Shown here: positions 1 to 7,170 of the stretch, in pieces
Layout of the letters: each line of letters starts with the position of its first letter
Position numbering within the stretch: position 1 is the first letter of the stretch
Source of the DNA: Streptomyces abikoensis
GTDB taxonomy: Bacteria; Actinomycetota; Actinomycetes; Streptomycetales; Streptomycetaceae
Direction: 5' to 3'
DNA length: 64,000 bases
Assembly (NCBI RefSeq): GCF_014648775.1
Contig: NZ_BMRT01000010.1
Coordinates: forward strand, 124,001-188,000
Made by a program: the position numbers and the translations under genes
The notes under the pieces: model-generated
Seen by the model: only the letters and a program-made list of their open reading frames with translations
The model's database searches: none
Told to the model about the DNA's origin: nothing

Positions 1-328
1 CCTCGACCACTGGCGGGCGCACAGCTACCGCGCTCAGGTCCACCCGGCGACCCTGTTCGTCCGCCGCGATCTGCTGCTCGCCCTGGGCGGCTGGATGGCG
101 CTCCCCGCGTCGGAGGACACCGGTCTCCTGCTCGCCCTCGACGCGGTCAGCCGCGGCTACTTCACCCGCGAGGTGGGTCTCCTCTACCGCAAGTGGCCCG
201 GCCAGGCGACCGGGCAGGCGGCGCACACGGACTCGGCCGAGCGCGACGCGCGCATGGCCGTCGTCGAAGCACGGGCCCAGGCCCTGGCCGGCTCCGGCTG
301 GCGGTACCCGGCCCCGGCTACGAGCTGA
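1..328 (+). CDS. Glycosyltransferase, C-terminal part (truncated by window start)
   Basis: Reading from base 2 gives an open frame of 108 residues ending at 328. It contains a stretch resembling the end of the catalytic domain of GT2-type glycosyltransferases: a VHPATLFVRRDLL segment, then GGW and a SEDTGLL acidic motif, then LYRKWPGQAT. In GT2 enzymes the ED motif of this kind lies near the acceptor/catalytic site. The 5' part is outside the window, so substrate and length cannot be judged. It converges on, and overlaps by about 10 bases, the GntR gene on the other strand. Confidence 0.6.
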   Translation, partial: LDHWRAHSYRAQVHPATLFVRRDLLLALGGWMALPASEDTGLLLALDAVSRGYFTREVGLLYRKWPGQATGQAAHTDSAERDARMAVVEARAQALAGSGWRYPAPATS

Positions 329-1076
329 CGGGCACCTCGTAGACGATCGCGCAGCGAGCGGCGGACACGACGATGTCCGCCGTCTCGACCGGACGCCCGT
401 CGTCGCTGTAGTACGTCCGTTCAATGCGCGTGACCAGCGCACCCCGCTGTACGCCGAGGAGGTTCGCCTCCTCGGCGTTCGCATGTCCGGGCTCCGGCTG
501 TTCCACCGCGTGAGTCACCGTGATGCCGATCTCGGCCATGCGGCCCACGACGCCCTTGCCGGCGTGGGGGCCGCCTTCAGGGAGTACCACCAGCGTGCCG
601 CTGGTGAGGGCGTAGGGCTCCCAACTGGTCGAGATCTGGACTGGCTTGCCATCGGCCAGGAACTCATAAGCGGTCCGTACGCAGAGATCCCCTTCTGAGA
701 TGCCGAGACGCGCGGCGATCGGGCCCGGCGCGGGGACCTTCGCCTCGGTGCTGCTCTCCCACGTCCCACGCTTGCCGAGCGCGGACATGTCCGCGCGGAA
801 CGGCGGCTCTCCTTGGTCCTCGCGCGCCTGGGAGCGGACCACGCGCAGTCGTTCGCGCGGCTCCGCCACGTACGTCCCGGAGCCGGCGCGGCCCTCCAAG
901 ATGCCCTGGGAGATCAAGAGTTCCTGCGCCCGGCGAATCACGTTCTCGCCCACGCCACCACTCTCCCGAGCGAGTTGCGTACGCGATGGCAGCCGATCAC
1001 CCGGCTTCCATTCCTGGCTGGCGATGCGCTGTCGCAGCAGGTCAGCGACGCGGAGGTAGGGCGGCTGCTCAGGCAT
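318..1076 (-). CDS. GntR family transcriptional regulator (HutC/UTRA type)
   Basis: A 252-residue protein. Residues about 6-72 form the GntR winged helix (LRVADLLRQRIASQEWKPGDRLPS, then the recognition region and a GSGTYV wing). Residues about 95-245 form a UTRA ligand-binding domain with the typical ERTYYSDDGRPVE segment near the end. The length is normal for the HutC subfamily. It is divergent from the ORFs starting at 1157. A CTAG-rich pair of palindromes lies directly upstream of the ATG, close enough to suggest autorepression. No clear Shine-Dalgarno precedes the ATG, so the message may have a very short leader. In pSAM2-like elements such regulators (KorSA) repress conjugation genes; whether this one does is inference. 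Confidence 0.88.
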   Translation of the reverse strand: MPEQPPYLRVADLLRQRIASQEWKPGDRLPSRTQLARESGGVGENVIRRAQELLISQGILEGRAGSGTYVAEPRERLRVVRSQAREDQGEPPFRADMSALGKRGTWESSTEAKVPAPGPIAARLGISEGDLCVRTAYEFLADGKPVQISTSWEPYALTSGTLVVLPEGGPHAGKGVVGRMAEIGITVTHAVEQPEPGHANAEEANLLGVQRGALVTRIERTYYSDDGRPVETADIVVSAARCAIVYEVPVSS

Positions 1077-1085
1077 ATGGAAAAT

Positions 1086-1118
1086 CTAGTCCACTAGCCC
1101 CTATGCTAGTTAACTAGC
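1086..1118. promoter_or_regulatory. Paired CTAG palindromes, putative GntR operator
   Basis: Two dyads sit back to back between the divergent transcription units: CTAGTCCACTAG (1086-1097) and the perfect 14-bp palindrome GCTAGTTAACTAGC (1105-1118). CTAG is rare in Streptomyces DNA, so two such dyads within 33 bases are conspicuous. The position just upstream of the GntR start codon fits an autoregulatory operator. Confidence 0.6.
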
Positions 1119-1156
1119 TTTACGCGCTGTGATCCCGTGGCGACGGAGGACGCCTT

Positions 1157-1441
1157 GTGCCCGCACGCAACGCCCGAACCGAGCACATGGCGGCTCGCCT
1201 CTCAGCCGCAGGCTTCACCCCGCGCGTGACGTACCGGAACGACCACGCCCACATCGAGACAGAGGTCCCGAGCCCGGTCTCCGCCGAGTCGTGGCGGGAG
1301 CTCCTCGCGGTGATGGAGACAGCTGACTGGTTCGGGCTGGTCGTGAAGGAGAGCGGCAGCACCGCTTGGGCCGCGATCAACAGAGAAACCCCCGCGACAG
1401 AGCACTGTCCGGGGGCATGGCCATCAGCTTTAGGGAGCTGA
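1157..1441 (+). CDS. Hypothetical protein
   Basis: A 94-residue ORF with a GTG start preceded by GGAGGA six bases upstream. The sequence (GFTPRVTYRNDHAHIETEVPS, then SWRELLAVMETADWFGLV) suggests a small mixed alpha/beta protein. I recognise no domain. It is the first gene rightward of the operator and runs in the same direction as the second GntR gene, so it may belong to the regulated unit. Confidence 0.55.
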   Translation: MPARNARTEHMAARLSAAGFTPRVTYRNDHAHIETEVPSPVSAESWRELLAVMETADWFGLVVKESGSTAWAAINRETPATEHCPGAWPSALGS

Positions 1442-1446
1442 CAAGC

Positions 1447-1761
1447 ATGGTCGAGACTATCCGCCGCATCGCGGCTTGGGCCAGACGGCAATTCGTTCCC
1501 CCGCTTGGGCGCCATCGGAGGATCGCGCCGGCGCAGTCCCCCACCGAGAAGCCGCCGACGCCCAGGGCGGCCGCCTCCGCAGCATCTACTTTGCGTCTGC
1601 CCCGCCAGGCGCCCCACAACCCCGACGTGCTCCGCGCCGAGGAGAACGCCCTCGTCCGTCCGTACGTATTGACGAACGAGGAGCGGGTCGTGCAGTGGCA
1701 GCAGCTCACCAAGCGGCGAGAGGCCTCCTGCCCGCACCTGACCGTGATGGAGGCCTACTGA
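1447..1761 (+). CDS. Hypothetical protein coupled to downstream GntR gene
   Basis: The frame is open from 1366, but the ATG at 1447 (MVETIRRIAAWARRQF) gives a sensible 104-residue product. It starts with an amphipathic basic helix, has a Pro/Arg-rich middle, and ends in a conserved-looking NEERVVQWQQLTKRREASC segment. Its TGA overlaps the next ATG by one base (TGATG), a translational-coupling arrangement. No domain is recognised. The start is the least certain point. Confidence 0.5.
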   Translation: MVETIRRIAAWARRQFVPPLGRHRRIAPAQSPTEKPPTPRAAASAASTLRLPRQAPHNPDVLRAEENALVRPYVLTNEERVVQWQQLTKRREASCPHLTVMEAY

Positions 1762-2834
1762 TGGCCAACGCGTATACGTACGAGATCGTCGCTGATGCTC
1801 TGCGACACCAGATCGAGACAGGAAAACTCAAGGAGGGCGCCCGGCTGCCATCGGAGGCGGCTCTGGCCGACGAGCACAGCGTCAGCGTGCCCACGCTGCG
1901 GGAAGCGCTCCGCCTGCTTGAGGCTGACGGGCTGGTGGAGAAGCAACAGGGTAAGGGTAACTACGTCAGCCAAACACGGCCTCGGATCACATACGTCCGA
2001 GGCCGGCAGAGCCGTTCGCCATCAACCGAGAAAGCTCTCAAAGTCCACGTCCGAGCGGGGGAAGTGGACGCAACCCGCCCCATTGCGGAACTTCTGGGAG
2101 TAAGCGAAGGCACAGCCCTTGCCCAGTACGTCTACCTGAGCTTTCAGGACGCAAAGCCCCAGGTGCTGACCCGCGTCTATGTCCCCCAAGCTGTGGCACG
2201 GCACATGTCCCCTGAGACCGACCCATCGCCGTGGGGCGACCACATCCAGGCCGGGCTTTCTGCGGCCGGAGTCCAAGTCGCGGCCACCGCTGAGCGCTTG
2301 GTGGCCCGACTACCGCGCTCAGAGGAAGCAGAGCTCCTTCGGATCGCGCGAAAGGCGCCCGTCACCGCTATCGAGCGGACCCTACTCGACGGGATGAACC
2401 GCGTCGTCGCAGTGGCTCTGCTGACTCTGCGAGGTGACAGCACCGAAGCCGTCTTCATCGACGAATCACCGGTAGAAGTCCCCTCCGACTCCCCGCTCCG
2501 CCGCCTGCCCTGGAACACACCCGACGGGAGTCCGTGCTTCCTCAGCCCGGCTGATGCCGTCAACGGTCCGGTGGCCCGAATCGCCGACGCCCTCGAAGCG
2601 AACCAGGTCAAAACGGCAATCGAGGTGCTGGCAGGCATTCGGGCGATACTGGACAACCCGCGCTCGGACTTCCCCACGTTCACGTTCGCGCTGAGGCGCG
2701 CGGCCGAATCGCTCGAAGAGATGCTGAGAATCGCCGAGGGGCGGGGAGCCCCGATGCCTCCGACGGACAGCGACGAGCCGAGCGGCGGAACCGACAGGGC
2801 CGATGGCGAGGAAACCGACAAGGCCCACCAATGA
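1761..2834 (+). CDS. GntR family transcriptional regulator with C-terminal extension
   Basis: A 357-residue protein starting at the ATG that overlaps the upstream stop. Residues about 5-68 are a GntR winged helix (ALRHQIETGKLKEGARLPS, then VSVPTLREALRLLEADGLVE and GKGNYVS). Residues about 90-240 look like a UTRA domain ending in RTLLDGMNRVVAVALLTLRGD. The last ~115 residues are an extra helical and acidic tail not present in ordinary HutC proteins, containing IADALEANQVKTAIEVLAG. Its stop overlaps the start of the Cys-rich ORF by four bases (ATGA). A second GntR protein is encoded divergently nearby, so the two may share the operator. Confidence 0.85.
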   Translation: MANAYTYEIVADALRHQIETGKLKEGARLPSEAALADEHSVSVPTLREALRLLEADGLVEKQQGKGNYVSQTRPRITYVRGRQSRSPSTEKALKVHVRAGEVDATRPIAELLGVSEGTALAQYVYLSFQDAKPQVLTRVYVPQAVARHMSPETDPSPWGDHIQAGLSAAGVQVAATAERLVARLPRSEEAELLRIARKAPVTAIERTLLDGMNRVVAVALLTLRGDSTEAVFIDESPVEVPSDSPLRRLPWNTPDGSPCFLSPADAVNGPVARIADALEANQVKTAIEVLAGIRAILDNPRSDFPTFTFALRRAAESLEEMLRIAEGRGAPMPPTDSDEPSGGTDRADGEETDKAHQ

Positions 2835-3022
2835 CTGCCCCGGCCAAGAATCGGATACCGCCCTCGGTGAAGCCCACCTGGTACTGCGGATACTGCGCAG
2901 GACACACCACGATCTGGTGCCCGGACTGCTGCGGATTCGAGGGGTGCAAGACGTGCCGCAAGACGTACAAAGTCCCGTGCCCCGTGTGTTCTGGCGGGAA
3001 GCTGGAGAAGATCCGCTGGTGA
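2831..3022 (+). CDS. Nine-cysteine zinc-ribbon-like small protein
   Basis: A 63-residue ORF beginning within the stop of the GntR gene (ATGA). Cysteines lie at 19, 22, 30, 33, 34, 39, 42, 50 and 53, forming four CxxC pairs like the zinc-finger module of DnaJ-type proteins but without a J domain. This spacing predicts two zinc sites. The tight coupling to a transcription factor suggests co-regulation or a partner role. No function can be assigned. A strong terminator hairpin follows about 30 bases downstream. Confidence 0.7.
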   Translation: MTAPAKNRIPPSVKPTWYCGYCAGHTTIWCPDCCGFEGCKTCRKTYKVPCPVCSGGKLEKIRW

Positions 3023-3051
3023 CGACGCTCTGAAGGAGGAGAACCTCCTCG

Positions 3052-3094
3052 CGCGCTTCGGCCGGCTCCCCATGAGGGAGCCGGCCGAAGCGCG
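3052..3094. terminator. Bidirectional terminator hairpin
   Basis: A perfect 19-bp inverted repeat with a five-base loop sits between the Cys-rich ORF and the convergent FkbM gene. It can end transcription from both sides. Confidence 0.85.
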
Positions 3095-3095
3095 T

Positions 3096-4019
3096 TCACG
3101 GAAGGGTCTCAGCGTCGACCCTGGAGAAGATCAGGTCGGACTCTGCTTCAACGCGGCCGCGCAAACGGACTGGGATACCGACCGGCCCGCGCCGTCTCGC
3201 AACGTAGCTCTCCGGCGCGTAATCGTTGGCAAGCCGGTAGGCGTGGAATCCATGCTTGGCCATGATGGCGAGCAACTCCTCTGAGGAATCACCCAGCTTC
3301 GCCATACGGTCGGGAGTGACCTCGACGGTGATCTCCACATCGTCCCGGAGCCTATCGAGCATGGGCTCCATGCCCCGAACGACCTTCCCCTCGGCACCTT
3401 CGACATCGACTTTGATCACGCGAGCGTTGGTGATCTCCGAAGGGAGCAACACCTCCGGAAGTGGCCGCGCCTCGATAGCGAACGTCGACGCAACCGGCCC
3501 GTCGTACGGCACGATGCTGTTCGCCCCCATGTTGCGATCACTGGCCAGAGCGAAGACGAGCTCCTCCCGCCGATCGGAGATGGCGGCGTTGACCACGCGC
3601 ACCGCGTTGGCACGGTTGAGCCGCACCTGGCCCAGGAGGACCTCACTGAACGCCCGGGATGCCTCAATGGCCACCACACGGCCCTGATCCCCGACCAACC
3701 CCGCAGCCACGAGGGCGAAGTATCCGACGTTGGCGCCAACATCGACGAACGTGTCCCCAGACCGAAGCCGGCGCTGAAGCCAGCACGTCATGTGGGGCTC
3801 CCACACACCGAACATGTAGACGTATCGCTGGATGAGGTCCTGAGTATCGACCGCGAATCTAGCGCCAACTCGCGAGCGTGTGACGAGCTGACGAGGCTGG
3901 TCACGCAGCCGCTTATTCAGCCAACGCGTCGAGAGCGCTGAGGCACCTGGCGCCCCGGCAACGTAACGGGTGTACCAGCGACAGAGGCTGACTAAGTGCT
4001 CCACGGCATCCATCCCCAT
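3096..4019 (-). CDS. FkbM family SAM-dependent methyltransferase
   Basis: A 307-residue protein. Motif I for S-adenosylmethionine is FVDVGANVGYF at residues 91-101, followed by the acidic ribose-binding VVAIEAS strand and the later IKVDVEGAE motif (about 206-214) diagnostic of FkbM enzymes, which usually O-methylate sugars or other hydroxyls of metabolites. The N-terminal ~85 residues are helical and carry WEPHMTCW just before the domain. Either of two ATGs two codons apart could be the start. It is isolated, convergent with the GntR unit and separated from it by a terminator, so it looks like element cargo. Its substrate is unknown. Confidence 0.85.
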   Translation of the reverse strand: MGMDAVEHLVSLCRWYTRYVAGAPGASALSTRWLNKRLRDQPRQLVTRSRVGARFAVDTQDLIQRYVYMFGVWEPHMTCWLQRRLRSGDTFVDVGANVGYFALVAAGLVGDQGRVVAIEASRAFSEVLLGQVRLNRANAVRVVNAAISDRREELVFALASDRNMGANSIVPYDGPVASTFAIEARPLPEVLLPSEITNARVIKVDVEGAEGKVVRGMEPMLDRLRDDVEITVEVTPDRMAKLGDSSEELLAIMAKHGFHAYRLANDYAPESYVARRRGPVGIPVRLRGRVEAESDLIFSRVDAETLP

Positions 4020-4584
4020 GGGGCCACACTTCCCACCGGGAGGCAGATGTCACCGTCCTGGTCGCCATCCGCGCGTGCCCCGTGTCACGCGAGGCCATCA
4101 GGCCTGGGTGGCCAACCTGACCCTCGACGTGGGGACAAGGGCCAGTCTGGTAGCGCGCCCCCACGAGACCGCTGATGGCTGACGCAGCACGACGGCGAGG
4201 TGCCTGGTCAGGCATGAGACTGGTCTGGCGGGTCATGGCTATCCTCCTCGCCTCTCGATGGTTCGCCGTAACGGCGTTACCTACTCACCATTCACATGGC
4301 TTCACCACTTCAAACGGCTTGCTCCCTGCCGAGAAGACGAGCCAACGAAGCCCTCCTCCCTTTTCGCCCGCCGCTCCCTCTCTGAGAAAGATCGGCCGGT
4401 CATGTTCGGTACCGCATGCCGCCTGCCCGACGGAAGTACACCCAGCCCTGCGGCAGGTCACTGCGGGCAATTCGAACAGTGCCATCCCAGGAAATAGGCG
4501 CCTTTCGAAGTTAAGCGACAGCCCGTAAATACCATAAGTCAGCCCTACCCTGTAAGGCCGATTGAGCTAATATTCGCACTCCTG
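4020..4584. other. Non-coding stretch of lower GC
   Basis: I see no convincing gene here. A plus-strand frame over 4175-4528 has neither codon bias nor a recognisable domain. Base composition is clearly poorer in GC than the chromosome to the right, consistent with acquired DNA. The stretch should carry promoters for the FkbM gene and the ParB-like pair. Confidence 0.5.
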
Positions 4585-4629
4585 AATCCGCATATCCGAT
4601 GCGGACATTTGCGCTTCGTCATGCGGATT
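4585..4629. promoter_or_regulatory. Iterated ATGCGGA inverted half-sites upstream of ParB-like genes
   Basis: AATCCGCAT at 4585-4593 is the exact inverse of ATGCGGATT at 4621-4629. A third half-site, ATGCGGA, lies at 4599-4605 and makes a second dyad with the first. Three half-sites 40-85 bases ahead of a ParB-domain gene suggest an operator, or a parS-like binding site for the ParB-family product. Confidence 0.5.
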
Positions 4630-4671
4630 GTGTAGAAGAGACTCGCCAGCCAACCGGGCCTCCAGGGCGTC

Positions 4672-5613
4672 ATGAAGGAAAATAACAAGGTGAAAAATGC
4701 GAAGATCGAATTGAGTGACATCCGACTACCCGGTTGCGCTCCTCGGGAGGCGGGAGATACCAGGCCGCTGGAACGGGCGATCGAGCTTCGCGGACTTTGC
4801 CAACCGATCATTATGCGAGAGGATGGAGTGACGCTTCTTAGCGGCCACAGACGCCTCACCGCTTGCCGTAATCTAGGCATGCAATTTGCCGCCGCTCTGG
4901 TTCCCTCTGATGTAATCGAAGCAGCTACTGCGCTCCAAAAAGAGTCAAGGGAATCCGACCCAGCCACTACCCTCTCGATGTCGGCCAGGGAGCGAATGAA
5001 CTTGGCTCATCAGCTTCATGCGATGCCCACCCCGTCCGCCAGAGTAGCGCATCACGTATATGCGGCTGAAGTTGCAGGCATCCCCGCACGTTCCTATTGG
5101 AGGATTCGGGCGGTAATAAACAGAGCCAGGTACGACGACACGCAGCCTCCCTTCAGCGCAGTCAGAGCTCGAAGGCTGGCGGATTTGATGCTTGAAGCCG
5201 TGGACTTCCCGCCCGAAGGATGGGCTCCGACTCGCATCATTGAGTACCTTCATAGCCTGCGCGCCGTAGGCGATATCCCGGAATCTCTAGATTCCATCGA
5301 ATCGCCGAGTAGGTTCTCCAGAACACTGGCGAGCGAGGATGCGCCCAGCGAGGTAAGGGATCAGCCTGCGGCGTGTGATCCTCCGTCAAGAAATCCTGCT
5401 CCTGCAGCCATACTCGCGCCGCTTCTACGGCCGGCTCCGGAGATCGCCCGCGCCGTAGCCTCCCTCGCGGGAGTGTGCGTAGGGATTTCCGCTATCACGG
5501 AAGTTTCCTGCTCGTCTGCGGCAGATCTCGCTCACTGGAGTAGTGAAGTCCGGAACTGCCGAAGGATCATCAACAGTTTCCACGCCCTACTGAAAGAGGC
5601 TGCAAGTGCTTAG
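4672..5613 (+). CDS. ParB/Srx-superfamily N-terminal domain protein
   Basis: A 313-residue protein. The N-terminal ~95 residues resemble the ParB nuclease/CTPase-like fold: IELSDIRLPG, then PLERAIELRGLCQPIIMRED and the box-II motif LLSGHRRLTACRNLGM. The middle is helical (SARERMNLAHQLHAMP, ARSYWRIRAVINRAR) and could be a helix-turn-helix. The C-terminal ~100 residues are Pro/Ala/Ser-rich, then helical. Codon use and GC are markedly below the neighbouring chromosome. It overlaps the next gene by eight bases, so the two probably form one functional unit next to the integration scar. Partition, regulatory and defence roles are all possible. Confidence 0.7.
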   Translation: MKENNKVKNAKIELSDIRLPGCAPREAGDTRPLERAIELRGLCQPIIMREDGVTLLSGHRRLTACRNLGMQFAAALVPSDVIEAATALQKESRESDPATTLSMSARERMNLAHQLHAMPTPSARVAHHVYAAEVAGIPARSYWRIRAVINRARYDDTQPPFSAVRARRLADLMLEAVDFPPEGWAPTRIIEYLHSLRAVGDIPESLDSIESPSRFSRTLASEDAPSEVRDQPAACDPPSRNPAPAAILAPLLRPAPEIARAVASLAGVCVGISAITEVSCSSAADLAHWSSEVRNCRRIINSFHALLKEAASA

Positions 5614-6445
5614 GACGTCACACACGACAACAATTGAAGAGCTCGCGCCATCAGCGATCACCACAGACCCAGTAGTGAACACACGCCCTGTGGACAGGTC
5701 CTGGGTGTCCCGTAAGCTTCGAGAGGGGTTCGATGTAAAGCGTCTCGGAGTTCCGACCGTATCTGCCAGAGTGGACGGATCCCATATTTGGGTGGACGGC
5801 CAGAACCGAGGCGCCCTATGCCTAGCAGCCGATCGAGCCGACATCAAAATCAGCATGAAAGTGTTCCACGGGCTAACCGTAGAAGAGGAGGCGGAACTAT
5901 TCCTAGGACTGAACGACAATCGTAGGGTACAGCCGATTTACAAGTTCATGGCAGAGGTGACGGCTGGGCGCCCGGAAGCTCTCGCGATTACGAAAATCGC
6001 GACATCAAATGGCTGGGCAGTGTCCGACAGTAGCGCCAGCAACGCAATCCATGCCGTAGCCGCTCTCACTCATTTGTATAAGTCAAGCCCAGAATCTCCC
6101 GGCAAGACGCTCAAGGATACGTTGGCGATCGTGGCCACCGCTTGGGGTATCGTCCCCGAGGCGGTCAGCGCCGGCGTCATTCTCGGCCTCGGGGCTTTCC
6201 TCGCTGACTGCCCAGAAATCGACCATCAAATTTTGACGAAAAAGCTCTCTAGCTACCCTGGCGGGCCCGCTAGTCTCCTTGGAAAAGGGAGAGGCCTTCG
6301 AGAGGCAACGGCGTGCACCGTTTCTCAGGGTGTCGATCAGGTGATCCGTACCGTTTATAATTCAGGGCGCCGTAATGGGCGGGTGTCCACGTGGGCCGTT
6401 CCAGTCAGCCAGCCCGGACCAGTCCAAGAGGCCATCCTGGCCTAA
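5606..6445 (+). CDS. ParB-like (DUF6551-type) protein
   Basis: A 279-residue protein starting at a GTG inside the end of the preceding gene. Residues about 35-110 contain the ParB-fold signature with a VDGQNRGALCLAA box in place of GERRxxA, then TVEEEAELFLGLNDNRRVQPIYKF, which matches the layout of DGQHR/DUF6551 proteins. The rest is mainly helical. Low GC and non-optimal codons match the upstream partner. It is the last gene before the tRNA-Pro fragment. The family name comes from sequence pattern only; no enzymatic activity is implied. Confidence 0.65.
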   Translation: MLRTSHTTTIEELAPSAITTDPVVNTRPVDRSWVSRKLREGFDVKRLGVPTVSARVDGSHIWVDGQNRGALCLAADRADIKISMKVFHGLTVEEEAELFLGLNDNRRVQPIYKFMAEVTAGRPEALAITKIATSNGWAVSDSSASNAIHAVAALTHLYKSSPESPGKTLKDTLAIVATAWGIVPEAVSAGVILGLGAFLADCPEIDHQILTKKLSSYPGGPASLLGKGRGLREATACTVSQGVDQVIRTVYNSGRRNGRVSTWAVPVSQPGPVQEAILA

Positions 6446-6677
6446 GCCTCACCTTATGCGGCGATGGGACCAACCCATTAACCGTCGCAAGCGGTGCGTC
6501 GCGCCACCTCTAACCCCGAGACCAAGCAACCGGGGAACAGTACGTCGTCGCTCTCATTGGGAGAAATTGGGGAGACGATCTTCTCCCGCACCCCGTGCAG
6601 AACCGACTTAGACCTGCGCAGGCCGCCCGCGTGACCTGCACGGGGGCGAGACGGGCAGGTCACGATCGCCCGCCGAA

Positions 6678-6724
6678 CTTCGTTCGGGACGAAGAGGTCG
6701 TGGGTTCAAATCCCGCCACCCCGA
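6678..6724 (+). repeat. tRNA-Pro(CGG) 3'-half fragment, putative att site
   Basis: The sequence reproduces the anticodon arm (stem CTTCG/CGAAG, loop TTCGGGA, anticodon CGG), variable loop, T arm (GTGGG/CCCGC with TTCAAAT loop) and the acceptor 3' strand CACCCCG plus A. The D arm and 5' acceptor strand are absent; the bases upstream cannot pair. This is the classic remnant left by tyrosine-recombinase integration into a tRNA 3' end. The intact tRNA-Pro should lie at the other border, outside the window. Confidence 0.8.
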
Positions 6725-6739
6725 CAGGTGAATAACCAG

Positions 6740-6778
6740 CTCAGGCCCGGTCTTCTCTGCGAGAAGACCGGGCCTGAG
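6740..6778. terminator. Terminator of the original tRNA-Pro locus
   Basis: A perfect 18-bp inverted repeat with a three-base loop lies 15 bases after the tRNA fragment, where the terminator of the pre-insertion tRNA-Pro gene is expected. This helps fix the element border to the left of it. Confidence 0.85.
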
Positions 6779-7170
6779 TCGTTTGCTGGAGCGCCGCGAG
6801 GGCTGCGGGGAGCAAACGAGGAGTGGATCTTGGAAAGCGGAATCTCCGGGATCCCGCTACCGGTCCCGCCGCAGCAGCACACCCAGGACTCGGACCGGTG
6901 ATGTAGGTCACATCACCGGTCGCATCTCCGGCGCCGCTTCCCAGACGTCCTTCGCTCACCGGCGACCCATGCGGGTCGCGCAGGTGAAGGGCTCTCGTCG
7001 CGCTCGCGTCAGTCGTGGCAGCGGTGCTCGTGTTGGATCCGGGCGTGGCGTGCCCAATTGCGCTGTGACCAGGGGCCGCAGAGCGGGCGTCAGCAGCGCG
7101 GCGGTCAAGTTATCCACAGGCTCGGGCGCTCGCCGACGCGTTGTCGGCTCGGCGGCGCAGAATGGGGGGC
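6779..7170. other. Intergenic region upstream of the S9 peptidase
   Basis: About 390 bases with no supported gene. The only open frame here is Arg/Gly/Ser-rich and looks like a by-product of GC bias. The region must contain the promoter for the S9 peptidase gene. No clear operator was seen. Confidence 0.4.

Larger units (their letters stand above)
1..6724. mobile_element. Right part of a putative tRNA-Pro integrated element
   Basis: The segment ends at a lone 3' half of tRNA-Pro(CGG) at 6678-6724, followed by the hairpin expected behind the original tRNA. Insertion into a tRNA 3' end restores an intact tRNA at one border and leaves the displaced 3' half at the other, so the element should extend leftwards out of the window. 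GntR/UTRA regulators, small coupled ORFs and lower-GC genes fit an actinobacterial integrative element. No integrase, excisionase, replication or FtsK-like transfer gene is visible. Inference; the left border is not seen. Confidence 0.55.

Noticed and set aside
4175..4528. 117-residue ORF in the low-GC gap
   Set aside because: There is no ribosome-binding site, no domain and no convincing codon bias; it was kept as non-coding.
6678..6724. Annotating a functional tRNA-Pro here
   Set aside because: The D arm and the 5' acceptor strand are absent, so it cannot fold as a tRNA.
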